DNA of 64,000 bases, from contig NZ_BNBR01000001.1 in assembly GCF_014656055.1 (NCBI RefSeq), forward strand, positions 124,001-188,000, given 5' to 3'. Positions within the stretch are counted from its first letter, which is position 1, and each line of letters opens with the position of its first letter. The notes under the pieces were generated by a model that was not told the DNA's origin, did not search any database, and saw nothing but the letters and a program-made list of their open reading frames with translations. Source of the DNA: Streptomyces griseosporeus (GTDB lineage Bacteria; Actinomycetota; Actinomycetes; Streptomycetales; Streptomycetaceae). Positions 1 to 8,149 of the stretch are shown here, one piece after another. The position numbers and the translations under genes were made by a program.

Positions 1-2
1 GG

Positions 3-692
3 TCACGCAGGCGGGCGCCTCCTGGTGCCGCCGCCGCTTCCGTTCAGCGGAATCAGCGTCTCCAGATGAGCGCCCTTGACCCAGGCGCCCAACAGGTCGC
101 GGTGCATGGCCACGATGTCCTGGCGCAGCGCGAGACCCAGCGCGGCTTTCGTGAACGAGCGGCAGGTCGTGACGAACAACGCGACGTCCGCGCCGTGTTC
201 GAGACGGGCGGTGCCGACGAACTTCTGCATGTCCTGCGAAGACACGCTCCTGTGTGGCGCGTACTTCTTGACCTGGACGACCAGCTTGCGGCCGTCGGCC
301 AGGTAGCCGACGACGTCCGCGCCCAGGTCGCCGCTCTTGCCGCTGACGACGACGTCTCGGCAGCCGTCGCGTCGGCACAGCTCCGCGATGTACCTCTCGA
401 ACTCCTGCCACGACAACGCGTCGACCTCGGCCATCGACAACTCCCGCGCCCGGGCCTCCTCCTGCGCCCGCCACGCGCGGTCCTGGCCGACCGCATGCCG
501 GTGCGCCCTCAGCAGTATCCAGCTGGCCCCGCCGACCACGGCCGTGGCGAGCACGGCCACCAGGACGGGCCACACCACCGACCAGTTCCGGGCCACCCAC
601 ACCACGGCGAACAGCGCCGCCACCGCACCCCAGACTTGCAGCTGCCTGCGGGTCCGCTTCTTCAAGCGCCGGCGCCGTCGACGCGCCGCCAT
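3..692 (-). CDS. Mrr-type restriction endonuclease-like membrane protein
   Basis: The protein has a very basic N-terminus (residues 1-17), two hydrophobic segments at about 20-35 and 38-62, and a cytoplasmic domain from about residue 85. That domain shows the PD-(D/E)XK layout of the Mrr_cat family: a helix with WQEFERYIAEL, then GDLGADVV (Asp126), then VVQVKKY (Gln140, Lys142). Family knowledge predicts cleavage of modified or foreign DNA; membrane tethering is inferred from the hydrophobic segments. I chose the ATG at 692 because a GGGGGAG stretch lies just upstream; the open frame extends to 797 without a better start. It follows the small membrane gene at 766-972 by 73 bp, so the two may be co-transcribed. 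Specificity is unknown. Confidence 0.85.
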   Translation of the reverse strand: MAARRRRRRLKKRTRRQLQVWGAVAALFAVVWVARNWSVVWPVLVAVLATAVVGGASWILLRAHRHAVGQDRAWRAQEEARARELSMAEVDALSWQEFERYIAELCRRDGCRDVVVSGKSGDLGADVVGYLADGRKLVVQVKKYAPHRSVSSQDMQKFVGTARLEHGADVALFVTTCRSFTKAALGLALRQDIVAMHRDLLGAWVKGAHLETLIPLNGSGGGTRRRPPA

Positions 693-765
693 CACTCCCC
701 CGCTCCCCAGGCTCGTCCCCCGCAGGAGCCGGCGGACGCCACCTGGCCCGCGCGCGTGCGTGCGC

Positions 766-972
766 TCATCGGCTGGCCTGAGTGACGCCGCTCGCAAGCT
801 GCCCCAGGATGTTCAAGATCCCCTGACCGGCCGGAGTGGGCGCGATCAAAACGCCCAGCGCCAGGACGATGACAACGGTCAGCCTCTCGTCGAAACGGCT
901 GCGGGCCTCCGTACGCCGCCGCAGCCGCCAGGCGACGACGGCTGCGAGCAGCACCGCCACGTTGATGGTCAC
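766..972 (-). CDS. Small two-segment membrane protein
   Basis: A protein of 68 residues with an N-terminal hydrophobic segment (about residues 3-15), a short basic stretch (WRLRRRTEARSRF) and a second hydrophobic segment (about 30-45). I know no function for it. The GTG at 972 (or the TTG one codon earlier) follows a GGAGGG motif by 8-11 nt. It lies directly upstream of the membrane-bound Mrr-like nuclease on the same strand, so a role as its membrane partner is possible but not shown. Confidence 0.55.
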   Translation of the reverse strand: MTINVAVLLAAVVAWRLRRRTEARSRFDERLTVVIVLALGVLIAPTPAGQGILNILGQLASGVTQASR

Positions 973-1257
973 CAACCGCCCCGCCCTCCCCACCGACCGG
1001 CCTTCACCCCGTGGACGGCTGGATGCCGCCGCCGACTTTCTTGTGTAGCGGCATCTCGGTGATGTTGGAGGCGGGTTGTCGACCAATGGCACAAAGCCAT
1101 CGGACCTGGCTGAATAGCGCGCGATGCATCAGTCGGGGACGTACACATGTCCTTCCGGCAGCACGCTCCGCGGCTGGCTGACCGTCTCGCTGACACGGCG
1201 GCGACCTGCATGGCAGGGTCGGAACTGATCGGATGCTGACTGCTTGCGATCGGGGCT

Positions 1258-1608
1258 TCACCCGGAGGTTCCTGGGACCGTCTCGACGACTGCGCGGGGC
1301 CAGGTCTGCCGGACCAGTTCCAGGCGCCCGCGGTGCTCGGCGATCCAGTCTCCCTGGGGTCGGGCTCCCAGGACCGTCGTAAGGCGGTCCTGGTCGCTGA
1401 TCTGGATCGACAGCCAGCCGTCTTCGTGTACGTGGATGTCGAGGCTCAGGACGCGGTCTCCGCCGATGCCGGCTGTCTGGCCTGGTCCCAGGTGGGACAG
1501 CGCCTGCTCTCAGACGGCTTCCGCTTTCCGAACATAGTCGTTGAGTTTCCACTGGTCGGGCATGGTTCCGGCTGTCTGGTGGGAGAGACGGCGCATCGTG
1601 TCGTCCAC
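1258..1608 (-). pseudogene. Hypothetical gene interrupted by an in-frame TGA
   Basis: A minus-strand frame with normal composition reads ...DYVRKAEAV, meets TGA at 1510-1512, and continues in the same frame as EQALSHLGPG...LSLDIHVHEDGWLSIQISDQDRL to a stop at 1258-1260. The simplest explanation is a CGA (Arg) to TGA change. The start is unclear, with GTG near 1608 and ATG at 1596 as candidates. I do not recognise the family. The gene diverges from the fragment at 1660-2112, and both lie beside an insertion sequence, so the area looks decayed. Confidence 0.45.
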
Positions 1609-1659
1609 CTGCTGGAGGTACTGGGGTGCCGTCGGTGAGGGGGCTGCTGGAGGCCCGGG

Positions 1660-2112
1660 GAGAAGAAGGTCCGGGAAGAGGTCGCACGGTTGCGGGAGGA
1701 GGCCGAGCGGGTGCAGGCCGCGCTCGGTGTGGCGGAACATGCTTTGGAGCGGTTGGCGCTGGCGCGGGTGACGGTCGCGGAAGTGTTGGCCGAGGAGCCG
1801 TCGGCGGGGGTGGACGGACCGGTGCGGCCCGCGGCGCCGGGCTCGGTCGTACCGCATCATGTCGAGGGTGTCGGGGTGGAGGTGCTCGCGCCGGAGTATC
1901 AGCAGATCCTTGCGGTGCTCGCCGGGCCGGAAGCTGTCGGTGGGCTGCGGGCGAAGCAGATCGCGGAGCGGCTGGGGTGGCAGACGACTCCGGCGGGGGT
2001 GGAGGGAGTGCGCTCGCGGATGAAGCGGCTGACGGCCCGGGGCTGGGTGGCAGAGCTCCGGCCGAACGTGCTCGGTGCAGTCAGCCCGGCAATGCCTGCT
2101 CACGTGGGATGA
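1660..2112 (+). pseudogene. Coiled-coil plus winged-helix protein, 5'-truncated
   Basis: The frame opens without a good start codon. It begins with a charged coiled-coil (KKVREEVARLREEAERV), followed by a variable linker and a small helix-turn-helix-like domain (about 2010-2075 bp: LRAKQIAERLGW...RSRMKRLTARGWVAEL). Similar short proteins accompany IS elements in Streptomyces, where the C-terminal part acts as a winged helix; that is recollection, not a search result. The last dozen codons overlap the transposase end at 2081, which suggests that IS insertion replaced the native C-terminus. Confidence 0.45.
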
Positions 2113-3024
2113 ATACGTGTCGGCGGCGCCCGGCCAGGCGTCCGCTCATGAGCATGGTCATCGACCACAGCGCTATCGCCTCGTGCATGGCTGGCAGGGT
2201 CTCGTAGTCGCGCACCAGGCGGCGTGAGCGCATCAGCCAGCTCAGCGTGCGTTCCACCACCCACCTGCGCGGCAGGACCACGAACCCGCTGGTGTCGTCG
2301 GAGCGTTTGACGATCTCGACGGCGAGGCCGAGTTTCCCGGCGGCCCAGTCGACAAGGCGGCCCGCGTAGCCTCCGTCCGCCCACACCAGCCGGATCGAGA
2401 AGTACAGCTTGCGCAGCCGCTCCAGCAGCGGGACGGCGGCGTCGCGGTCCTGCACGCTCGCCGCGGTCACAAGCACCACCAGGACCAGGCCGAGGCAGTC
2501 GACCGCCAAGTGCCGTTTGCGTCCGCCCACCTTCTTCCCGCCGTCCCACCCCCACGTCGAGCGCGGGACGTTCGCCGCTGCACGCACCGACTGCGAGTCC
2601 ACGATCGCGGCCGTCGGGTCCGGCGCCCGGCCCTCCTTTACGCGCACTCGGTCGCGCAGCCGGTCGTGGAGCTCGGCCAGCAGCCCGGTGGCCTGCCAGC
2701 GGCGGGCGAAGGCGTGCACCCTCCGATACGGCGGGAAGTCCTTCGGCGGGTTCGCCCACTTCACCCCGCTGTCGACCACGTAGCGGACCGCGTCCAGCAT
2801 CACGCGGTGGCAGTAGCCCTCGGACGGCCACCCCGGCCCTCCAGCCACGCCGGCACCGGCATCGACGCCCGCACCACCTGCCACTCGGCCTGGGTCATGT
2901 CCGACGCGTAGGACGGAACACGTTCCGGCCGGTCCGCGGCGTTCCCGAACGTGTGCGCGAGGCAGTCACACGAGCGGGACGCCACGGTGGACTCGGCGGG
3001 CATGAGCGCGAAGGACTGTGACAA
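2081..3024 (-). pseudogene. IS5-family transposase, frameshifted
   Basis: The transposase is split over two frames. The N-terminal part (SDMTQAEWQVVRASMPVPAW, ATG at 2898, with possible upstream start at 3024) leaves frame at about 2825-2830, where the expected PEGYCH reads PRATA; loss of one G explains this. The rest is intact: a DDE domain with IVDSQSVRAA, WADGGYAG and RRWVVERTLSWLMRSRR, typical of IS5-group enzymes of Streptomyces. The stop at 2081-2083 overlaps the end of the neighbouring coiled-coil frame. I could not place terminal inverted repeats with confidence, so the element boundaries are uncertain. The enzyme is probably inactive. Confidence 0.8.
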
Positions 3025-3186
3025 CAGGGCCTCCTGGTGCTGCTCGGTTGGGATCGCAACTCCGAGCTACCAAGAGAGCTCTCCTTCATGCGCCGACCGT
3101 GCGATGATCACCCGAACAGGGATGCTGGTGGCCAGTTGGAATTCCCGTGGGCGGCCAGTGGGAGAGATCCAACTGGCCGCCCACGG

Positions 3187-4218
3187 TCATTCTGCGTTGA
3201 TGCTCGTCCGGCGGGCGGGACGCGTCCGAAGCCAGTACGAGCGGGCTGCGATGGTCAGGGCGATGCCGTAAATGGCGAAGGCGATCATGCCGATCCAGCT
3301 GACCAGCAGTGCGTCGCCCGAGGAGTGGAAGTCGCCGCGCCGCATCGTCACTGCACCGGCAGTGGCCAGGGTCAGGTATCCGACCCCCGCAACGCCGTAC
3401 GGGGCGAGCGTGGCGGCGCCGAGCAGAGCCGGGGTGAGGGGGAGCCAGCGCGGCACTCGTCGACCGCGCAGGAACAGCGTCCAGCGCGGGAAGACCTGCC
3501 CCCACGGGCGGACCAGGCCCCAGAGCAGGAAGACACCGAGCATGGCCAGCAGTGCGGTGGGGTCCAGGCCCCAGGACTCCAAGGTGAGGAAGATCCCAGA
3601 GGCGCCGTTCCGCTCCGAGATCGCGAGCATCTCCTCACCGGTGATCCCCGCGAACGTGCCACCAGACGCCCAGACCAGCTTCATCGCCGCGTACGGGACA
3701 AACGCCAGCGTACCCGCACAGGAGGTGAGCTGGACGAGCCGCGGTGCTGCGGACGGCGCTCGCGCGCCAGTGTCGGCGGGCAGGCGGTCGGACCGGGCCG
3801 TGGCCGCAAGCAGGACCGCCCCGACCGCCGCCAGGGCCTTGTTCGCGGCGGAGGCGCGGCCGTCCACTCCCTGACCGAGCATCAGCGTGATCACATCCAT
3901 CAGCAGGCTGAACGCGGTGACCCCGGCCAGAGCGCAGACCACCCAGAGCAGAACACGAAGTGCCGGCCGCAACCCGTACTGCTCCACCGCTCCACTGATC
4001 AACGCCGCCAGCGCACCCACCGCCACGACCGCCCAATCCAACGCAGAAGCCCCTGAGTCACCGCCGTTGTGGAACAAGGAGGTCCCGCTCAGCGCGCACG
4101 CTAGGCCGAAGAGGGCATACAACACCGCCCACAGCATCGTTGCCCGGGCCACCCAGCGAGGCCATAGGTGCCACCTGGCTCTGCAGAGCACCTTGATCGT
4201 CCGTTCAACAGTGGTCAT
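3187..4218 (-). CDS. Polytopic integral membrane protein, unknown function
   Basis: A protein of 343 residues with roughly eight hydrophobic segments (for example residues 26-45, 62-80, 88-110, 128-142, 165-180, 215-235, 255-300 and 307-330) and a short basic tail. I see no catalytic motif and do not recognise the family. Long open frame, consistent codon bias and regular membrane-segment spacing support it as real. The ATG at 4218 has no strong ribosome-binding site. It stands alone between the broken IS and a poor region. Confidence 0.75.
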   Translation of the reverse strand: MTTVERTIKVLCRARWHLWPRWVARATMLWAVLYALFGLACALSGTSLFHNGGDSGASALDWAVVAVGALAALISGAVEQYGLRPALRVLLWVVCALAGVTAFSLLMDVITLMLGQGVDGRASAANKALAAVGAVLLAATARSDRLPADTGARAPSAAPRLVQLTSCAGTLAFVPYAAMKLVWASGGTFAGITGEEMLAISERNGASGIFLTLESWGLDPTALLAMLGVFLLWGLVRPWGQVFPRWTLFLRGRRVPRWLPLTPALLGAATLAPYGVAGVGYLTLATAGAVTMRRGDFHSSGDALLVSWIGMIAFAIYGIALTIAARSYWLRTRPARRTSINAE

Positions 4219-4487
4219 GTTCCGAACGTCGCATCAACCGCGTCGAGGTCGCGTCGGCCGCCTGAACGATCTCCCTCCCCCAGCCGGGTGAGTGACCTCT
4301 AAGCCCGAGGTATGCATTACGGAGCGTGACGTCCCAACTGGCCGTAACTGGGGAGTCTGGACTGGCCGCTGTCAACAGGACTCTGTTCGACCCATCAAGG
4401 CTGCTGAACGGAAAGCGGAAGCCTCATCAGGAGTCCAGGTCATGCTGGAAGGGGAGGAGCGCCCAGCCAGGACCCGGCATGAAGGAG

Positions 4488-4664
4488 TTACGTGCCCAGG
4501 GCAAGCCAGTGCCGGGCCTTGGTCTTGATGGTGTCGAGGAACCGGTCGATGGCGGTGACCCCGCGGCGAGGGGCGGTCACCGCTGTCCCATCCCAGTTCA
4601 CGGTGCACCAGCCGGACGGCCCGAGTAGACGCAGAAGGCGTGCAGCAGCTGTAGCGCGCCGCAC
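4488..4664 (-). CDS. Possible small hypothetical protein
   Basis: A frame of 58 codons from GTG at 4664, ending ...AIDRFLDTIKTKARHWLALGT. Its GTG lies 1 nt after the TGA of the preceding small frame (4666-4851), an arrangement typical of translational coupling. No family is recognised. It could be a remnant of a larger gene. Support is limited to composition and coupling. Confidence 0.3.
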   Translation of the reverse strand: MRRATAAARLLRLLGPSGWCTVNWDGTAVTAPRRGVTAIDRFLDTIKTKARHWLALGT

Positions 4665-4665
4665 C

Positions 4666-4851
4666 TCATGGGATCTGAGAGGCCCAGCTTTGCTGCGTTC
4701 GCTCCTTGAGCTCGCTGACCAGGGCGGGGACATCCAGCTCACCTCCCGTTTCGAAGCGCCGGCGGGAGCGCGCATACGCCCGGCCCAGGAAGCGGCCGTG
4801 GAACTCGCCTGGGAAATGGAGGCGCCCGGTTTGAGCGGTGGGACACCCCAT
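4666..4851 (-). CDS. Possible small hypothetical protein
   Basis: A frame of 61 codons from ATG at 4851, with a C-terminal helix (PALVSELKERTQQSW) and an aromatic/basic stretch (FHGRFLGRAYARSRRRF). The TGA at 4666-4668 nearly touches the GTG of the downstream small frame. I cannot assign a function. Codon use is GC3-rich but less extreme than in neighbours, so this may be a decayed gene. Confidence 0.3.
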   Translation of the reverse strand: MGCPTAQTGRLHFPGEFHGRFLGRAYARSRRRFETGGELDVPALVSELKERTQQSWASQIP

Positions 4852-5073
4852 AGCCCATGCAGCACTGTCGCCTTCCTCTGAGCGTGCGTCGAGCTCGCCC
4901 CCGTGCGAGCTTGCCGCGGGTACTACATCGTGGGTATGTCGCTCCGTCACCTCGCGCCCGGTACAGGTCCCGTGCTGGACCCCTGGGTGGACGACATCGC
5001 CGTCCCCCCTCTTTACGCTGTACCGGCACTCACGCACTCACACGTGAGTGAGCAACCAGGGGAGGAATCGACC

Positions 5074-6312
5074 ATGAGGACACCACGGTTCACGGCCATG
5101 AGAAGCGCACGCGTGTCCGGTGTGCTGCTGGCGGCCGGGGCGTTCGTCGCCGCGCTGCTCGTGCCCGCGCAGAGCGCCGGTGCCGCCACCGTGGCCACGG
5201 GACCGGTATTCAACCGGCCCACCGGCACTACCGCGGACCAGCAGGCGATCCGTGATCAGGTCCGCTCCATCATCGGAAGCGCGGACAGCGGCTCTGTCGT
5301 CCGCCTCGCGATGTACCACCTGTGGGACGACACGATCGCCTCCGACCTCGTCGCTGCCAAGAATCGCGGGGTCAGCGTCCGGGTCGTGCTCGACCACAGC
5401 ACGCTGGAGTACCCGTCCTCGTACGACACCCTCAAGTCGGCCCTGGGCACGAACACGTCCCTCTCGTCCTGGGTGACGCTGTGCGCGTCCGGCTCGTCCT
5501 GTCTCGGACCGGCCGGGACCGGCATCAACCACAACAAGTTCCTGCTCGCGAGCAGCGTATCCGGGGGCACGCTCTCGAACGTCGTCGTGCAGCTCACGTC
5601 GAACCTGACGCCGTCCAACTACAGCCGCTACTGGAACAGTTCGCTCACTGTCGCCGGGAACACCGCCCTGTACGACGGCTACACCAGCTACTTCTCCAAG
5701 CTCGCCGCACAGAACCGTTCCGCCTGGTCATATACGTACGGCAACGCGGGCGACTACAAGTACTACTTCTTCCCGCGGGCCGGTGACGACGCGAGCACCG
5801 ACACCGTCGTCAACGCCCTGGACAACGTCGCCTGCCGCTGGAGCGACGCCTCAGGCAGCCACCGCACCACCATCCACGCGGCCATGCTGAAGATCACCCG
5901 GCAGGCCGTCGCCGACAAACTGCGGCAGCTGGCCGGGGCGGGCTGCCAGATCGATCTCGTCTACAGCGAGACGGACGCCGGAACCTGGAGTGCCCTGCAC
6001 GGCGTCTCCGGCATCACCAACCGCTGCTACCAGCACGACGACGACGGGGACGCCGCCACCCCGCGGCGGATCGTGCACTCCAAGAACCTGCTCATCGACG
6101 GCATGTACGCGGGCTCGGTACAGAAGGTGATGTGGACCGGCAGCCACAACTGGAGCGGCCCGGCCCTGCGCAACAACGACGAGGCGATGCTCCGCGTCAC
6201 CAGCGCCTCCGTGTACGACGCCTTCGAAGCCAACTTCCAGGCCGTACGCGCGGCAGCGGTGCCCGGCACCAGCGACAACGTCGACGTCTGCAAGAGCGAC
6301 GACGTCGACTGA
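5074..6312 (+). CDS. Secreted phospholipase D-like protein
   Basis: The protein has 412 residues with a signal peptide: basic residues, a hydrophobic core VLLAAGAFVAALLV, and a likely cut after GAA near residue 38. It has two PLD-type H-x-K motifs: INHNKF (His153, Lys155) and RIVHSKNLLIDG (His335, Lys337), the second followed by SHNWSGPAL. This is the layout of the PLDc family, which forms a phosphohistidine intermediate. Cysteines in the mature part suggest disulfides. Likely activity is phosphodiester cleavage of phospholipid or nucleic acid outside the cell; substrate unknown. The ATG at 5074 follows GGGGAGGAATCG; upstream in-frame codons lack a signal. Confidence 0.88.
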   Translation: MRTPRFTAMRSARVSGVLLAAGAFVAALLVPAQSAGAATVATGPVFNRPTGTTADQQAIRDQVRSIIGSADSGSVVRLAMYHLWDDTIASDLVAAKNRGVSVRVVLDHSTLEYPSSYDTLKSALGTNTSLSSWVTLCASGSSCLGPAGTGINHNKFLLASSVSGGTLSNVVVQLTSNLTPSNYSRYWNSSLTVAGNTALYDGYTSYFSKLAAQNRSAWSYTYGNAGDYKYYFFPRAGDDASTDTVVNALDNVACRWSDASGSHRTTIHAAMLKITRQAVADKLRQLAGAGCQIDLVYSETDAGTWSALHGVSGITNRCYQHDDDGDAATPRRIVHSKNLLIDGMYAGSVQKVMWTGSHNWSGPALRNNDEAMLRVTSASVYDAFEANFQAVRAAAVPGTSDNVDVCKSDDVD

Positions 6313-6640
6313 CACCCGGCGGCGGCGCCGCCCGGCTCGGGGTGGATCGGGCGGCACCGCCGTACACCGGGGATACGGAACCACCCCCGGTGAAGGGCGA
6401 GGGACCACGGACCACGGACCACGGATCACTGAGCAAAACTCGAAGGCCACCGGCACGTAGCCCTCGCGGCCGGTCGCCGGACAGATCGGCGACGACAACC
6501 GGAAGCCCCCCCCCGGGCCGCCTTCACCTTGATCGCATCCGGCTTCAGGGCCAGGAGCTGAAACCACTCGGTACTCCGTCGCAGCCGGGTCGTCGGCGGC
6601 AAGTCTGTGTCCTTGCGTGAGCCGCGAGTTTCGGCCGAAG
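6313..6640. other. Intergenic, no intact gene
   Basis: No convincing complete gene. Three direct copies of an 8-bp unit (GGACCACG) lie at about 6402-6425. Minus-strand frames give short protein-like stretches (for example LLALKPDAIKVKAARGG at about 6500-6560) that do not form a gene and may be a remnant of an unknown protein. Confidence 0.4.
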
Positions 6641-7138
6641 CTAGACCAGCGCCCGGTGCGGGGCGTCGTGGCAGTGCCCGGTGCCGTGGGTGCGTGCCAG
6701 GTCACGCACCGCCTGGTGCAGGGCAGCTTCCAGCGTGGCCGGCGTGTTGAGGGCACCGGTTCCATCAGGCGGCCAGATCCATCGCAGGTCGCCCCAGCGG
6801 CAGTGCGGAGCGGGAGAAGCGATCCACGCACCCGTGGTGAGGTAACGGATGTCTTCACCCGCCCAGACAGTGTCAGGGCCGGGTGGCAGAAAGAATCCGA
6901 CGCACCGGCGCCTGCTGTCCAGCAGGACGGGGCCCGCCTTCCCACGAGGCGAACCAACCAGAATGTCAGCCGTGCGCAGGCCGAGACAGGCCGGAACGAT
7001 CAGCACGTCCCAGTAGCGCCCGGCAGCCAGAAGATGGACACCGGTGGTGCCGCGCTGCCAGTCGCTCTTGCACGACCGGGGGTCCGGCGCGGCCGCGGCC
7101 AGCCAGTCCATCGCATTCGTCCACCAAGTCAGCGCCAT
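6641..7138 (-). CDS. Small primase/polymerase-like Streptomyces protein
   Basis: A protein of 165 residues starting MALTWWTNAMDWLA. I recall similar short actinomycete proteins annotated as bifunctional DNA primase/polymerase N-terminal-like; the recall is by overall pattern (WDV...CLGLRTADIL...GPVLLDSRRRCVGFFLPPG...WIASPAP), not by catalytic residues, which are not evident. The ATG at 7138 is preceded by AGGAGG at good spacing, which decides the start. There is no obvious operon partner. It may be a regulatory or degenerate member of the family. Confidence 0.65.
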   Translation of the reverse strand: MALTWWTNAMDWLAAAAPDPRSCKSDWQRGTTGVHLLAAGRYWDVLIVPACLGLRTADILVGSPRGKAGPVLLDSRRRCVGFFLPPGPDTVWAGEDIRYLTTGAWIASPAPHCRWGDLRWIWPPDGTGALNTPATLEAALHQAVRDLARTHGTGHCHDAPHRALV

Positions 7139-7567
7139 CACAAAACCTCCTGCGTCATGCCAGGCCAGCGGCCCGGATCCACATCGCTGCTTCACCCCGA
7201 CGCCTCCCAACAGCTCTGCAGAGAGGGCGGGACCGCGGCACTGAGTGAGCTAGTGCCGTGCGGCTACGCCGCGCACTGGTTCAGCCGCACGAGAGCTGCA
7301 GCTCACGGGCAAGGCTGCGCGGTCCAACGAGACCGGACACCGTCTGCCCCCGCTCCCTGGTGACCATCGGTGGCGTATTACGTCGCTTTTGGCGACGTGC
7401 GTATAGGAGAGTGAACGCCCAGTGAAGCCAACACAGGCCGAACCGGCCAGATCACGCACCGACCTTCACCGCCAAGAGCGAGCGCCAGCGCACGAAGGGG
7501 GCAAAGCTACGCAGGCATGCGCCTCTGTTCCGCGACAAGGTCTTCGCGAGACCACGAAGACCTACGC

Positions 7568-7819
7568 TTACCCTCCCCCTTCGCGGACGGGGCGGGTAGT
7601 GCCGGCCGAAAGCACCACCGGCCTGATGTTGGTCTGTCCCGGCTGATGCGCATGTCGTGCAGCGGGCCGTCGCCGCGGGGGCGTGGAGCCTGGGCAGGTG
7701 CGGCATGGCAGCCAGCCGAGGCATGCCAGGCAGAGGTCCTCGCCGGGAGCAGTGCCGGGGCGGCCGCAGCCGAAGCATTCGACGACTGCCCGGTCGTGCA
7801 CGGTGAGGGTGTCGCTCAC
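7568..7819 (-). CDS. Small Cys-rich zinc-binding-like protein
   Basis: A protein of 83 residues from GTG at 7819. Residues 15-43 contain three CxxC pairs (CFGC, CLAC, CRTC), as in small zinc ribbons. The C-terminal half is Pro/Arg-rich and probably disordered. No strong ribosome-binding site is visible. Function unknown; it could be an accessory protein of a mobile element. Moderately supported by the motif and start position. Confidence 0.5.
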   Translation of the reverse strand: MSDTLTVHDRAVVECFGCGRPGTAPGEDLCLACLGWLPCRTCPGSTPPRRRPAARHAHQPGQTNIRPVVLSAGTTRPVREGGG

Positions 7820-8149
7820 CGGTGCCTGGCTGCGTCATCACCGACGCAGACGAGGGTCTCTACGAGTCGGTCCGCGCGTTGAGGGTGTTGCGCCTGTCCG
7901 GCAAGGCCAGAGGGCCTGGATTCCCGATGAGATGGGCAGCATGACCGAGCGACGCGTGGAATGACCTGCCCCGTTGTCAGGAATCGCTTGTTTCGTGGGG
8001 GCCGCAGGGCCTGGAGCCGTTGTGGCTGTGGACTGAACGGACGGGATGCCGCGGAACGCTGCACGGCTGGCACCTTCGCTGCGAGACGGCGAGGATCGTC
8101 GGTGTCTGACAGCCGGCCTACCGGCTACCGGACGGCATGGTTTGTGGTA
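7820..8149. other. Intergenic gap
   Basis: About 330 bp with no supported gene on either strand; it forms the 3' side of the large caspase-NTPase gene. I see no clear hairpin terminator. Confidence 0.4.

Noticed and set aside
7250..7459. 69-codon minus-strand frame upstream of the primase-like gene
   Set aside because: No ribosome-binding site, no domain and biased residue content; may be leader DNA.
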